Below are positions 38,192 to 47,171 of a stretch of DNA of 64,000 bases, in pieces. This DNA is from Frateuria terrea (GTDB taxonomy: Bacteria > Pseudomonadota > Gammaproteobacteria > Xanthomonadales > Rhodanobacteraceae): positions 186,001 to 250,000 of the forward strand of contig NZ_FOXL01000006.1 of NCBI RefSeq assembly GCF_900115705.1, in the 5' to 3' direction. Position 1 is the first letter of the stretch, and each line of letters starts with the position of its first letter. Made by a program: the position numbers and the translations under genes. The notes beneath the pieces are model-generated. The model was not told where the DNA came from. It made no database searches and was given only the letters and a program-made list of their open reading frames with translations.

Positions 38192-41047
38192 TTATTTCGC
38201 GCCGAACTTGTAGTTCGCTTCCAGATACATCGCGCGGCCATAAACGTTGTAGTTGCTGTCGTTGTATGGCTGGCTGGAAGTGCCCGGATAGCTGCGATCC
38301 AGCGGCGGCATCTTGTTGAACAGGTTGTTGACCAGGAACGACAGGCCCAGGTTCTTGGTCGGGTTGTACGTCACGCTGGCGTTGTAGAGGATCCACGCGC
38401 CCAGCTTGCCGGTGCCCGGGTCGGTGTAGTTGTCCACCACCGATGCCATGTAGTTGGGCGTCTTGCCGTACCGGTTGAAGTACAGCGTACCGCTCCACTG
38501 CTCGTTCGGCGCCCAGGTCAGCGAGCCGTTGACCTTGCTCTTGAAGTCCGTGCCGTTCGGGTACGCCGCCGGGTGGCGGAGCACGTCGATCGTCGGATCG
38601 TTCGGGTAGGCCTGGGTGGTGTGCTTGAGCACGTCGCTGTACGAGGTCGCGAAGGACAGCCTGCCCCAGCTGCCGATGTCCTGCACGTAGTTGACGCTGG
38701 CCGTGACGGCGTTGACCTGCTCGTTGGAGACGTTCACCTTCGGCGTGTAGATCTGCTGGATCTGGCCCAGCAGGCCCGGCGTGGTCGAGGTGCCGCGGGT
38801 GATCTGGCCGAAGGCGTTCGCGCAGGTCGCCGAGGCCGCGTCCAGGGTACCGATGTCGCACAGGTACTCGGTCTGCGAGAGCAGGTCAGCGCTCTCGGTG
38901 TTGACCTCGTTGCTGATGTCCCAATGCAGGTAGTCGACGCTGAAGGACAGCTTGCTGGTCGGGGCCCACACCGCGCCGTAGCTCCACACCTTCGCGGTGA
39001 TCGGCTGCAATGCGGTATTGCCCGCCTGCTGGCCGAAGTACTGGGTGCTGTCATAGGGCGTGGGACAGTTGGCGATGTCCCCCGGACCGTGACCCAGGCG
39101 GCCGCAGTTGAGGTAATCGGGGACGAAGCTGTAGAAGCCACTGAGGCCCTGGAACTCGTCGGACAGGGTCGGCGCCTTGAACGCGGTGCCGTAGCGGCCA
39201 CGCAGCAGCAGCGACTCCAACGGCCGGAACTCCAGGCCCAGGTTGTAGGTGCCGTGGTGGACGTTCCCGCCCGCGACCTTGTAGTTGTCCCAGCGGCCGG
39301 ACACATCGAGCGTCAGCATGCTGAAGAAGGGCATGCGCAACTCGGAAGTGGCGGCGTAGCGGGAGCGATGGCCGGCGCCCTGCACGTCCGTGGTGCCCCA
39401 GACCTCACCATCGAGCAGGCGCGGATCGGGCACGTAGGACCAGCCCTGGTTGCCGCCTTCCAGAACGACGGCCAGGCCGGCGTCGCCGCCGGGCAGCGTG
39501 AACAGCGAGGCGTTGGTCAACTGGCCGCGCAGCATGTTGTCCCAGGTCTTGGCGTTGGTGTCGGTGTAGCCGGTGAAGCTCTTGAAGTCCGCCTGCGAGA
39601 TCGGCTGGTAGAACGCGGCGTAGTCCGGGGTGAACTGCGGATACGCGTTGTAGTACGGGTCCATGCCCTGCTGCGGGCCCAGCACGTGCTGGATGAAGTA
39701 GTTGTCGATCGGACCGGCGAAACGCTGGAAGTTGTGCTCCAGCAGCTTGTCGTCCGAGTGGGTGAAGCCCAGGTCGTAGTCCCAGTTGGACTCGCCGAAG
39801 GTACCCTTGCCGCCCAGCGTCAGCATGTACGACTTCTCGTACTGCTTGTTCATGATCGACTTGAAGCCGCCGGTTTCTTCCGGCGCGAACGCCTTCTGCA
39901 GGTCGACGAAGTCATCAAGGCGCGGATCGTAGTACGCGCCGAAGTCCACGCCGGTACCCCACCAGGTGAAGTTCGAACCGATCGAATACTTCTGCTCGTC
40001 GTAGTTGTAGAGCAGGTCTCCGTACAACTGCAGGTTGTCGCTCACGTCGAAGGTGGCGTGGGTGTAGACGTTGGCCGTCTTCTTGTCGTTGGAAACGGTT
40101 GCGTACCCGGGCGTGTAGAACGAACCGCAGTACGTGCGGCCACCGCTGCGGGTCTGCTGGCCTTCGGTGCCGCCGAACAGGCCGGTCACGTTGCCGCAGT
40201 TGTTCGGATCCTCGAAGTAGTAGTGGCCCGAGAACGGGCTGTAGACCAGGAAGTCGCGCGAGGCGACCGGCGCGCTGGTGCCCTGGGTGAAATACTGGCG
40301 GGTCAGGCCGCGGTCGGCGGCCCAGATCGGCTGGGTGCTCTCGAACTGCGCACCCACCAGCATGTTGAACTTGCCCGCGCTGAAACCGTCGGAAAAGCTG
40401 ATCCGACGGTCCGCGCCGCCACCACCGGTGTGCCAGCCATAGCGCGCGTCGACGCTCGGACCGTCCACGTGCTTTTTCAGCACGATGTTGATCACGCCCG
40501 CAATCGCATCGGAACCGTACAGCGACGACTGGCCGCCCGGCAGGACGTCGATGTGATCGACCATCTCCATCGGGATGCCGCTGAGGTTGTTGAAGGTGTC
40601 GCTGCCGTTGTACAGGCCGGGGAAGTCGCCCATCGGGCGGCCGTCGATCAGATACTTCACGAAGCCGACCGGCAGGCCGAACATGCTCAGGGTCTGTGCG
40701 CCCTGGGTGAACGAACCGGAGGTCGAGGCACCCTGCACGCTGCCGGTGGCGAACGAGGACTGCTGCAGCGCCTCGGCAACCGTGGTGAAGCCGCGGACCT
40801 TCATGTCCTCGGCGGTGATCGTGGTGATAGGCGTGGCCGTTTCGATATCGGTTTGCGGGATCAGCGAACCGGTGACCGTGATGGTTTCGAGCTTGCGGGC
40901 CTTGGTCTGGTCGGCACTGGTATTGGCGGACTGCGCGGTGTCCTGCTGCGCAGGAGCGTTCTGGCCGGACATGCCCTGCGCGAACGCGGCGGACGGCCCG
41001 ATGCTCAGCGCGACCAGTACGGCCGCGGCAAGTTTGGTCTTAAGCAT
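38192..41047 (-). CDS. TonB-dependent outer-membrane receptor
   Basis: A 951-residue receptor with a signal peptide (residues 1-24, ending AFAQ) and a Gln/Ser/Thr-rich spacer. A TonB-box-like ETITVTGSLIP lies near residue 52. The plug domain includes GFTTVAEALQQSS, LIDGRPM and HIDVLPGGQSSLYGSDAIAG. The barrel has the usual closing region LSFLVNNLFNKMPPLDRSY. The chain ends YKFGAK rather than in a terminal Phe. No siderophore or sugar-use genes are adjacent, so the ligand is unknown. ATG 41047 has GGGGA about eight bases ahead and opens the signal peptide; longer in-frame starts do not. It probably depends on TonB-ExbBD encoded elsewhere. Confidence 0.93.
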   Translation of the reverse strand: MLKTKLAAAVLVALSIGPSAAFAQGMSGQNAPAQQDTAQSANTSADQTKARKLETITVTGSLIPQTDIETATPITTITAEDMKVRGFTTVAEALQQSSFATGSVQGASTSGSFTQGAQTLSMFGLPVGFVKYLIDGRPMGDFPGLYNGSDTFNNLSGIPMEMVDHIDVLPGGQSSLYGSDAIAGVINIVLKKHVDGPSVDARYGWHTGGGGADRRISFSDGFSAGKFNMLVGAQFESTQPIWAADRGLTRQYFTQGTSAPVASRDFLVYSPFSGHYYFEDPNNCGNVTGLFGGTEGQQTRSGGRTYCGSFYTPGYATVSNDKKTANVYTHATFDVSDNLQLYGDLLYNYDEQKYSIGSNFTWWGTGVDFGAYYDPRLDDFVDLQKAFAPEETGGFKSIMNKQYEKSYMLTLGGKGTFGESNWDYDLGFTHSDDKLLEHNFQRFAGPIDNYFIQHVLGPQQGMDPYYNAYPQFTPDYAAFYQPISQADFKSFTGYTDTNAKTWDNMLRGQLTNASLFTLPGGDAGLAVVLEGGNQGWSYVPDPRLLDGEVWGTTDVQGAGHRSRYAATSELRMPFFSMLTLDVSGRWDNYKVAGGNVHHGTYNLGLEFRPLESLLLRGRYGTAFKAPTLSDEFQGLSGFYSFVPDYLNCGRLGHGPGDIANCPTPYDSTQYFGQQAGNTALQPITAKVWSYGAVWAPTSKLSFSVDYLHWDISNEVNTESADLLSQTEYLCDIGTLDAASATCANAFGQITRGTSTTPGLLGQIQQIYTPKVNVSNEQVNAVTASVNYVQDIGSWGRLSFATSYSDVLKHTTQAYPNDPTIDVLRHPAAYPNGTDFKSKVNGSLTWAPNEQWSGTLYFNRYGKTPNYMASVVDNYTDPGTGKLGAWILYNASVTYNPTKNLGLSFLVNNLFNKMPPLDRSYPGTSSQPYNDSNYNVYGRAMYLEANYKFGAK

Positions 41048-41233
41048 TATTTTCCCCAAGTTTCTGAATTGACGAAACAAACAGTCCGCTGCCACCCGCT
41101 CCCCTGCGGTCAAACGGCAGTACCAGCGCACCTTGGTGGGTGCACAGTTCCTTTTAACGCGAACCAAACGAATAGGTACCGTATCCCGTGACGGAAATCA
41201 AACTTTTCTGCGACCTGACTGCGACAGGTCGGC

Positions 41234-42268
41234 TCAGAGCAATTGCTCCCCCTCCAGTTCGCTCTTGAGGTAGGCGTAGTAGATCGGCGCGGCGACCAGG
41301 CCGGACAGGCCGAAGGCCGCCTCCATCACCAGCATGGCGACCAGCAGTTCCCAGGCGCGCGCACGGATCTGCGTACCCACGATGCGTGCGTTGAGGAAGT
41401 ACTCCAGCTTGTGGATCAGCACCAGGAAGGCCAGCGCCGCCACGCCCACGCCCAGCGATACCGACAGGCCTGCGATGGTCACGGCGGTGTTGGAGATCAG
41501 GTTGCCGATCACCGGCAGCAGGCCGACCACGAAGGTCGCCACCACCAGCGTCTTGGCCAGCGGCACATGGATGCCCAGTGTCGGCAGTACGCCGATCAGG
41601 AAGATCGCGGTGAATGCGGTGTTGATCAGCGAGACCTTGATCTGCGCGAACACGATGTTGTGGAACGCCCCGGCAAGGCGGCGACAGCGCTGTCCCAGCT
41701 CGGCCGCCAACGGACCGACCTGGTGGGCCGGGCCGGCGCTGCGGCTCAACGCCACGATCGCTCCCAGCACCAGGCCGATGAGGATGTGCGCCAGGCCGCG
41801 CGCGGTGTCCTTGCCGGCCAGCTGCAGGCTGGCCGCGTGTTTGCGGGTGAGCTCGGTGGCCATCACGCGCAGTTCGTCCACACTGTCCGGCAGCCAGCCC
41901 ACCCAGGACGCCGGCAGCTGTTCGCGCGCCTTTTCCACCAGCGGCATCAACTGCTGGCGCCAGAGCTCGTGCGGGTTGCCGATCTCGCTTCGGAAGAAGC
42001 TGATCGCGCCCAGTGCGAGCAGGATCAGCAGCGTCACCACCACGGCGCCCAGCACGGCTACCACGACCGCGCGGGCGCGGCGGCCGGACAGGCGGCGCTC
42101 CAGCAGGGGGCTGATCGTCTGCACCAGTTCGTACACCAGCAGGCCGGCCAGCAACGCGGAGAGCAGGTGCAGCTTCATCACCAGCAGCAGCGCGAGGCCG
42201 GCCAGCAGGTAGCTGGCGATCCGGGTGGCGCGCGTCGGCTCGCGCAGCAGGGACGGGTCGGAGGCCAT
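41234..42268 (-). CDS. AI-2E family transporter (PerM-like permease)
   Basis: A 344-residue membrane protein of the AI-2E/PerM family. Hydrophobic segments lie near residues 18-34, 36-55, 67-92, 165-182, 218-240, 243-268, 272-300 and 310-335. A polar periplasmic or cytoplasmic domain separates the third and fourth. LVVATFVVGLLPVIGNLISN with its PxxGN motif is typical. Family members export autoinducer-2 or act as cation antiporters; the name does not prove AI-2 transport. No luxS is seen here. ATG 42268 lacks a good ribosome binding site. Downstream of it, on the same strand, lies only the receptor gene, 186 bases away. Confidence 0.85.
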   Translation of the reverse strand: MASDPSLLREPTRATRIASYLLAGLALLLVMKLHLLSALLAGLLVYELVQTISPLLERRLSGRRARAVVVAVLGAVVVTLLILLALGAISFFRSEIGNPHELWRQQLMPLVEKAREQLPASWVGWLPDSVDELRVMATELTRKHAASLQLAGKDTARGLAHILIGLVLGAIVALSRSAGPAHQVGPLAAELGQRCRRLAGAFHNIVFAQIKVSLINTAFTAIFLIGVLPTLGIHVPLAKTLVVATFVVGLLPVIGNLISNTAVTIAGLSVSLGVGVAALAFLVLIHKLEYFLNARIVGTQIRARAWELLVAMLVMEAAFGLSGLVAAPIYYAYLKSELEGEQLL

Positions 42269-42342
42269 GCACCGGATGCTTTGGGGGAGGGGTGCCCAGT
42301 CTCGCAGCAGCCCGACCCGGCTGCCAGCGTGGTGCGCTGGCG

Positions 42343-42348
42343 TACACT
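42343..42348 (+). promoter_or_regulatory. -10-like box TACACT of the acid phosphatase gene
   Basis: TACACT lies 34 bases before ATG 42383 and leaves room for the ribosome binding site ACGAGG. No -35 match. Confidence 0.35.
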
Positions 42349-42382
42349 GGCCGGCCGTTCGGTTTCACGAGGTCTTCAGGCG

Positions 42383-43240
42383 ATGATGCGCCGCCACGCC
42401 CTGTTCGCACTGCTCCTGCTCGCCGGCTGCACGGCCGCGCCCCCACCCAGGCCGATGGCGCCGGCGGTAGCGGCCGACGACAACCTCAATGCCACGGCCT
42501 GGGTGCAGAACGCGGTCGAGCACGACCTGATCTACCTGCAGACGTACCGCGATGCCCAACGGCACCTGGCCGCGGCACTGGCCGATCGCCGCTGGGACGC
42601 GCTCACGCCCGCCGACCGCCTCGAGCCGGCCCGCGGCCTGCCACCGGCGGTGGTGCTGGACATCGACGAAACGGTGCTGGACAACTCGCCCTACCAGGCG
42701 CGCCTGATCCGCGCACATGCCCCGTTCGACCAGGCCAGCTGGGACGCCTGGTGCCGCGAAGCCAGGGCACGCGCGCTGCCGGGCGTGGTGGCGTTCACTC
42801 GCTACGCCATGGCGCATGGGGTCAAGGTGATCTACATCTCCAATCGCGACAAGGCGCTGGACGATGCCACGCTGGCCAACCTGCGCCAGGTCGGCGCGCC
42901 GGTATCCGGGCCTGAGGCGTTGCTCGGCCTGGGCACGGCCGTGCCGGGCTGCGAACAGCACGGCTCGGACAAGGGCTGCCGGCGGCAATGGGTCAGCCGG
43001 CACTACCGCGTGCTGATGCAGTTCGGCGACCAGCTGGGCGATTTCCTGGACATCCCCCGGAACACGCCAGCCGGCCGCGAGGCGGCGGTGAAGCCTTACA
43101 TCGACTGGATCGGCCGGCGCTGGTTCGTGCTGCCCAACCCCAGCTATGGCAGCTGGGAACCGGCGCTGTTCGGCAACGATTGGCAGGCTTCGCCGCAGGA
43201 ACGTCGCCGACGCAAGATCGACGCCCTGCGCGTTGAATAG
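42383..43240 (+). CDS. HAD-family acid phosphatase lipoprotein (class C / P4-like)
   Basis: A 285-residue lipoprotein with lipobox LLLLAGC (Cys near residue 16). The catalytic DDDD-type motif is VVLDIDETVLDNSPYQ near residue 93. Further HAD motifs are VIYISNRDK and FGDQLGDF near residue 215. This is the 5'-nucleotidase, lipoprotein e(P4) family, which dephosphorylates nucleotides or other phosphomonoesters at the cell surface or periplasm. Two adjacent ATGs (42383, 42386) are possible; the first is used. GAGG about 12 bases ahead is a loose ribosome binding site. The gene ends in an unusually AT-rich spacer. Confidence 0.92.
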   Translation: MMRRHALFALLLLAGCTAAPPPRPMAPAVAADDNLNATAWVQNAVEHDLIYLQTYRDAQRHLAAALADRRWDALTPADRLEPARGLPPAVVLDIDETVLDNSPYQARLIRAHAPFDQASWDAWCREARARALPGVVAFTRYAMAHGVKVIYISNRDKALDDATLANLRQVGAPVSGPEALLGLGTAVPGCEQHGSDKGCRRQWVSRHYRVLMQFGDQLGDFLDIPRNTPAGREAAVKPYIDWIGRRWFVLPNPSYGSWEPALFGNDWQASPQERRRRKIDALRVE

Positions 43241-43405
43241 ATTTTTCAATAACTTACAGCGTAAAACAAAACCATTGCCTCAGGAACTCCGGGCGCGTAA
43301 GCTCTGTCCCGCCGAAACCTGCTGACCTCCAAACCGCGGGCAAGGCCATTTCCCTTCCGGCTCGGCCGGATTTCCCCCGCGCGGCTCCAGGCCCGCGGGG
43401 TTTTT
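43233..43405 (+). ncRNA. possible small RNA or leader: promoter-like AT-rich start to terminator
   Basis: Right after the acid phosphatase stop comes a conspicuously AT-rich stretch (43238-43272). TTGAAT (43233-43238) and TACAGC (43255-43260) are 16 bases apart. About 140 bases later a rho-independent terminator stands: ccccgcg (43375-43381) pairs with cgcgggg (43394-43400), followed by TTTTT. No gene fits between. This could be a free-standing small RNA, the 3' end of the phosphatase mRNA, or an attenuated leader of the following lipoprotein gene. No known RNA family is recognised. Confidence 0.3.
43375..43405 (+). terminator. rho-independent terminator in the 43.2-43.5 kb spacer
   Basis: A seven-base G/C stem (ccccgcg/cgcgggg) with a 12-base loop is followed directly by five T residues. 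It lies 135 bases after the acid phosphatase stop and about 100 bases before the lipoprotein start. Confidence 0.65.
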
Positions 43406-43507
43406 CTTGCCTGCAGGCAGACATCTGCTTGCCGCCAGTTGCACGGGCCACGTACGCTCGTCGGTCCATCCTCGTGCACCCAAGCCTGCGCATCGCTAGA
43501 GAGGTCC

Positions 43508-44434
43508 ATGCGCCCGTTCCATCGCCTGCTGCCGCTGCTTGCCCTGGCCTTGCTGGCCGCCTGCCATTCACGTGACCACGCGGCGACCGCCGGCGGCGAC
43601 TCGCCCGAGGCGGCCGTGCGGGCATCGATTGCGCTGGTGCGCGCGGGCGACTTCGCCGGGTTCTGGCGTCAGGCCCTGCCGCCCCACGACTACGCCATGC
43701 TGCGCGAGGACTGGGGCCGGGCACGCGCCGACGAAGCGCCGCTGGACGCGGCCGAGCGCACACGCATCGACGCGGCCTTGCGGCAGCTCGCCGCGCCGGA
43801 CGCCGAGGCCACGCTCGATGCCCGCCTGCAGCCGTGGCTGGCCGACGCGCAATCCCGCTACGGCGACCAGTTGCCGCTGCTGGTCGGCGTCGGCCGCGCG
43901 CTGGCGAGCCAGGCGATCGACGAGAACCCTCGCCTGGGCGAGGAGCAGAAGCAGCACGCCACGGCACTGGTCGATGCGCTGGGCCCGTGGGCACAGCAGG
44001 CGCCGTGGTTCGATCCGGCCAAGGCGCGCCAGGCGGTCGGCGTGGTCGTAAGCACCGCGCGCAAGCTCGACCTGCGCGACGCGCAGAGCCTGCGCACGAT
44101 GGGCTTCGACCAGTCCATGCGCAGCTACGCCATGGCGTTCCACGGCCTCGAGCAGGTGCTGGCGCTGTACGGGTTGCCATTGGACCAGGCGCTCGCCTCG
44201 GCGCGCGTGGTGCCACTGGAATACCACCCGCCCTACGCCCGCGTGCGCATCGAATACCAGCTGCTGGGCCGGCCGTTGTCGATGGAATCGACACTGATAC
44301 AGCAGGACGGCCGCTGGTACGACCGCGACCTGATCGACAGCGTGCGCCAGGCGCACCAGCGACTGGCCGCCCCGGCCGGCGCCGCCACGACACCAGGCCT
44401 GGCTGCGACGGACGTGGTCCCGGCGCTGCGCTGA
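43508..44434 (+). CDS. lipoprotein of unknown function
   Basis: A 308-residue protein with lipobox ALALLAAC near residues 11-18. The mature part is helical, rich in Ala, Asp, Gln and Arg. SPEAAVRASIALVRAGDFAG near the start recalls small lumazine-binding-like or DUF4878-type lipoproteins, but I cannot assign a family. Another ordered stretch is DLRDAQSLRTMGFDQSMRSY near residue 180, and the C-terminal YHPPYARVRIEYQLLGRP with GRWYDRDLIDS looks like a beta domain of the NTF2 type. GAGAGG just before ATG 43508 fixes the start. It ends 22 bases before plsB, whose own promoter-like box overlaps this gap. Confidence 0.75.
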   Translation: MRPFHRLLPLLALALLAACHSRDHAATAGGDSPEAAVRASIALVRAGDFAGFWRQALPPHDYAMLREDWGRARADEAPLDAAERTRIDAALRQLAAPDAEATLDARLQPWLADAQSRYGDQLPLLVGVGRALASQAIDENPRLGEEQKQHATALVDALGPWAQQAPWFDPAKARQAVGVVVSTARKLDLRDAQSLRTMGFDQSMRSYAMAFHGLEQVLALYGLPLDQALASARVVPLEYHPPYARVRIEYQLLGRPLSMESTLIQQDGRWYDRDLIDSVRQAHQRLAAPAGAATTPGLAATDVVPALR

Positions 44435-44444
44435 ACTCACCCGC

Positions 44445-44450
44445 TACAAT
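44445..44450 (+). promoter_or_regulatory. -10 box TACAAT of plsB at leaderless spacing
   Basis: TACAAT matches the consensus at five of six positions and ends exactly six bases before ATG 44457. No Shine-Dalgarno sequence is present, so the mRNA would begin at the start codon. No clear -35. Confidence 0.5.
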
Positions 44451-44456
44451 TCGCCG

Positions 44457-47057
44457 ATGCAGAACATGACCGCGGATTCCCCCGCCCGCAGCCGCGCGCC
44501 CTGGTGGTTCAGCCTGGCCGGCCAGTTGCTCGAACCCTGGGTGCGCATCCGCCGCGACCCGACCGAGCCGGCCAGCCTGCTCAAGGCCGGCGCGCCGGTG
44601 TGCTACGTGATCGAGCGTGACGGCTTCTCCGACGCGCTGATTCTCGAACGCGCCTGCCGCGAGGCCGGCCTGCCGCCGCCGATGCAACCGCTGGCCGGCA
44701 CCCGCCGGCGCCGTTCGGTGTTCGCGCTGGCGCGCCGCGACGGCTGGCTGTTCGGCCGCAGCCGCCAGCGCTCGCCATACGAGACACTGGGCCAGCTGGT
44801 GCGCTCGCTGGAGGGCCAGCCCGGACGCGACATCCAGATCGTGCCGGTGTCGATCTACGTCGGCCGCGCGCCCAGCCGCGACACCGGCTGGTTCCGCGTG
44901 CTGTTCTCCGAGAACTGGGTGATGGTCGGCCGCTTCCGCCGCCTGCTAGCGCTGCTGCTCAACGGCCGCGACACGGTGGTGCACTTCTCCGCGCCGGTGT
45001 CGCTGCGCGAGGTCGTGGACGAGGCCGGCCAGGCCGAGCCGGAGCGCTTCGCGCGCAAGATCGCCCGCGTGTTGCGCACCCACTTCCGGCGCATCCGTGC
45101 GGCCGTGATCGGACCGGACCTTTCGCACAAGCGCACCATCGCCGACGCCGTGCTCAACGCCGAACCGGTGCGTGCGGCGATCGCCGCCACCGCCGCCAAG
45201 GAACACATCTCCCACGCCAAGGCCTGGCGCCGCGCGCACAAGCTGGTCATGGAAATCGCCGCGGACTACTCGCATCCGGTGGTGCGTTCGGCCTCGTTCC
45301 TGCTGGCCAACTTCTGGAACAAGCTGTACGACGGCATCGCCATGCACCACTTCGACAAGGCGCGCGCAGCGGCGCCCGGTCATGAAGTGATCTACGTGCC
45401 CTGCCACCGCAGCCACACCGACTACCTGCTGATGAGCTACCAGCTGCACGTGTCCGGCGTGGTGGTGCCGCACATCGCCGCGGGCGTCAACCTCAACCTG
45501 CCGGTGATCGGGCCGATCCTGCGCCGCGGCGGCGCGTTCTTCCTGCGCCGCAGCTTCAAGGGCAACGCGCTGTACTCGGTGGTGTTCAACGAGTACGTGG
45601 CCCAGCTGATCGACCGCGGCGTGCCGATGGAGTACTTCATCGAGGGCGGCCGCTCGCGCACTGGCCGACTGCTCGCGCCACGCGCCGGGATGCTGGCGAT
45701 GACCGTGCGCGCCTTCCTGCGTGCGCCACGGCGCCCGGTGCTGTTCCAGCCGGTGTACATCGGCTACGAGAAGCTGATGGAAGGCAAGAGCTACATCGGC
45801 GAACTCTCCGGCAAGCCGAAGGAGAAGGAATCCCTCATCGGCCTGCTCAAGGGGCTGAAGGTGCTGCGCCAGCGCTACGGCCACGTCGCGCTCAACTTCG
45901 GCGAGCCGATCGAGCTGACCCCGCTGCTGGATGCGGCAAGCAGCGACTGGCGCGCCGCCACCGGCGATCCCGATGCCAAGCCCGAGTGGCTGGGCCGCAC
46001 GGTCGACGATCTCGCCGAGCGCATCCAGGTCAACATCAACCGTGCCGCCGACGTCAACCCGATCAACCTGCTGGCGCTGGCGCTGCTGGCCACGCCCAAG
46101 CACGCGATGGCCGAGAACGACCTGCTGGCGCAGCTGGAGCTGACCCGCGCGCTGCTGGTCGAGCTGCCCTATTCCGATCGCATCACCGTCACCCCGATGG
46201 ATCCGCCCTCGATCATCGCCTACGGCGAGCAGATGGGCTGGATCCGCCGCGTGCGCCATTCGCTCGGCGACGTGCTGAAGGCCGACGACGAGAACGCGGT
46301 GCTGCTCTCGTACTTCCGCAACAACGTGCTGCACCTGACCGCCACCGCCGCGTGGGTCGCCTGTTGCTTCCTGAACAACCGCCGCATGACGCGCGCTTCC
46401 GTGCTGCGGCTGGGCCGGATCATCTATCCGTTCATCCAGGCCGAGCTGTTCCTGCCGTGGGATTCGGACGGCTTCGTGGCGCAGATGCAGGGCACGATCG
46501 ACTTCTTCGTGCGCCGCGGCCTGCTGGAGGCCTCCGGCGACGGCCGCGTGCTCGAGCGCGGGCCGGGCCAGGACGACGCCGCGTTCCGCATGAAGACCAT
46601 CGCGCGCAGCCTGATCCAGGCGTTCGAGCGCTACTACATCACCATCGCCGCGCTGGCCAAGAACGGGCCGCACACGATCAGCGCCGGCGAACTGGAAACC
46701 GCCTGCGCGCTCACCGCGCAGCGGCTGTCGCTGCTCAACGAGCAGTCGGCGCCGGAGTTTTTCGACAAGGCGCTGTTCCGCGGCTTCATCCAGAAGCTGC
46801 GCGAGCAGAAGGTCGTGTGGACCGACGAGGGCGGCAAGCTGGACTACGACCGCGGCCTGGAGGACATGGTGCGCGATGCGCGGGTGATCCTGGCGCGCGA
46901 GGTGCGCCATTCGATCCTGAAGATCACCGGCGTGGACGGCGACATGGACGCCGCGCCGCCGAAACCCGCGGCGCACGTGCCCGAAGACAGCGGCAGCGAA
47001 GACCTGCACCGGCGCCACGTGGACGCCGAGCATCACCAGAACGACCCCCACGCGTAA
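44457..47057 (+). CDS. plsB: glycerol-3-phosphate 1-O-acyltransferase
   Basis: An 866-residue inner-membrane-associated acyltransferase that adds the first acyl chain to sn-glycerol-3-phosphate. The catalytic HX4D box is HRSHTDYLL (His 317, Asp 322). Block II is GAFFLRRSFKG, block III YFIEGGRSRTGRLL and block IV PVYIGYEKLMEG. The length agrees with E. coli PlsB (about 807) plus a His/Asp-rich tail. ATG 44457 fits the promoter spacing; ATG 44466 is an alternative. With gpsA in the same window, both enzymes of the first phospholipid steps are covered, though not in one operon. Confidence 0.96.
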   Translation: MQNMTADSPARSRAPWWFSLAGQLLEPWVRIRRDPTEPASLLKAGAPVCYVIERDGFSDALILERACREAGLPPPMQPLAGTRRRRSVFALARRDGWLFGRSRQRSPYETLGQLVRSLEGQPGRDIQIVPVSIYVGRAPSRDTGWFRVLFSENWVMVGRFRRLLALLLNGRDTVVHFSAPVSLREVVDEAGQAEPERFARKIARVLRTHFRRIRAAVIGPDLSHKRTIADAVLNAEPVRAAIAATAAKEHISHAKAWRRAHKLVMEIAADYSHPVVRSASFLLANFWNKLYDGIAMHHFDKARAAAPGHEVIYVPCHRSHTDYLLMSYQLHVSGVVVPHIAAGVNLNLPVIGPILRRGGAFFLRRSFKGNALYSVVFNEYVAQLIDRGVPMEYFIEGGRSRTGRLLAPRAGMLAMTVRAFLRAPRRPVLFQPVYIGYEKLMEGKSYIGELSGKPKEKESLIGLLKGLKVLRQRYGHVALNFGEPIELTPLLDAASSDWRAATGDPDAKPEWLGRTVDDLAERIQVNINRAADVNPINLLALALLATPKHAMAENDLLAQLELTRALLVELPYSDRITVTPMDPPSIIAYGEQMGWIRRVRHSLGDVLKADDENAVLLSYFRNNVLHLTATAAWVACCFLNNRRMTRASVLRLGRIIYPFIQAELFLPWDSDGFVAQMQGTIDFFVRRGLLEASGDGRVLERGPGQDDAAFRMKTIARSLIQAFERYYITIAALAKNGPHTISAGELETACALTAQRLSLLNEQSAPEFFDKALFRGFIQKLREQKVVWTDEGGKLDYDRGLEDMVRDARVILAREVRHSILKITGVDGDMDAAPPKPAAHVPEDSGSEDLHRRHVDAEHHQNDPHA

Positions 47058-47071
47058 GTTTTTGCAGGGTG

Positions 47072-47128
47072 CGCTCCGGCCCGCCTCGGATGTCCGGCAA
47101 GGGCGCGATGGGCTGAAACCCACCCTAC
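47072..47128. repeat. short intergenic hairpin element (GGGCTGAAACCCACCCTAC type)
   Basis: The spacer after plsB holds gatgggctgaaacccaccct with a small hairpin (gggct/... acccA) beside a gggtgcgctc half. I recall this kind of sequence recurring between genes in proteobacteria. Only one copy is seen here. Confidence 0.3.
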
Positions 47129-47171
47129 GGGCGTCTGGCATGATGGCGGCTCCCGCCGGAGGAAGCCGCCG

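Noticed and set aside
38096-41191. 1031-residue frame opposite the TonB-dependent receptor
   Set aside because: Val/Arg-rich shadow with no signal peptide or domain, while the receptor has all family features.
43261-43405. 6S RNA or SRP RNA
   Set aside because: No SRP tetraloop region, and the ends do not pair into the long rod expected for 6S RNA; kept only as an unassigned candidate.
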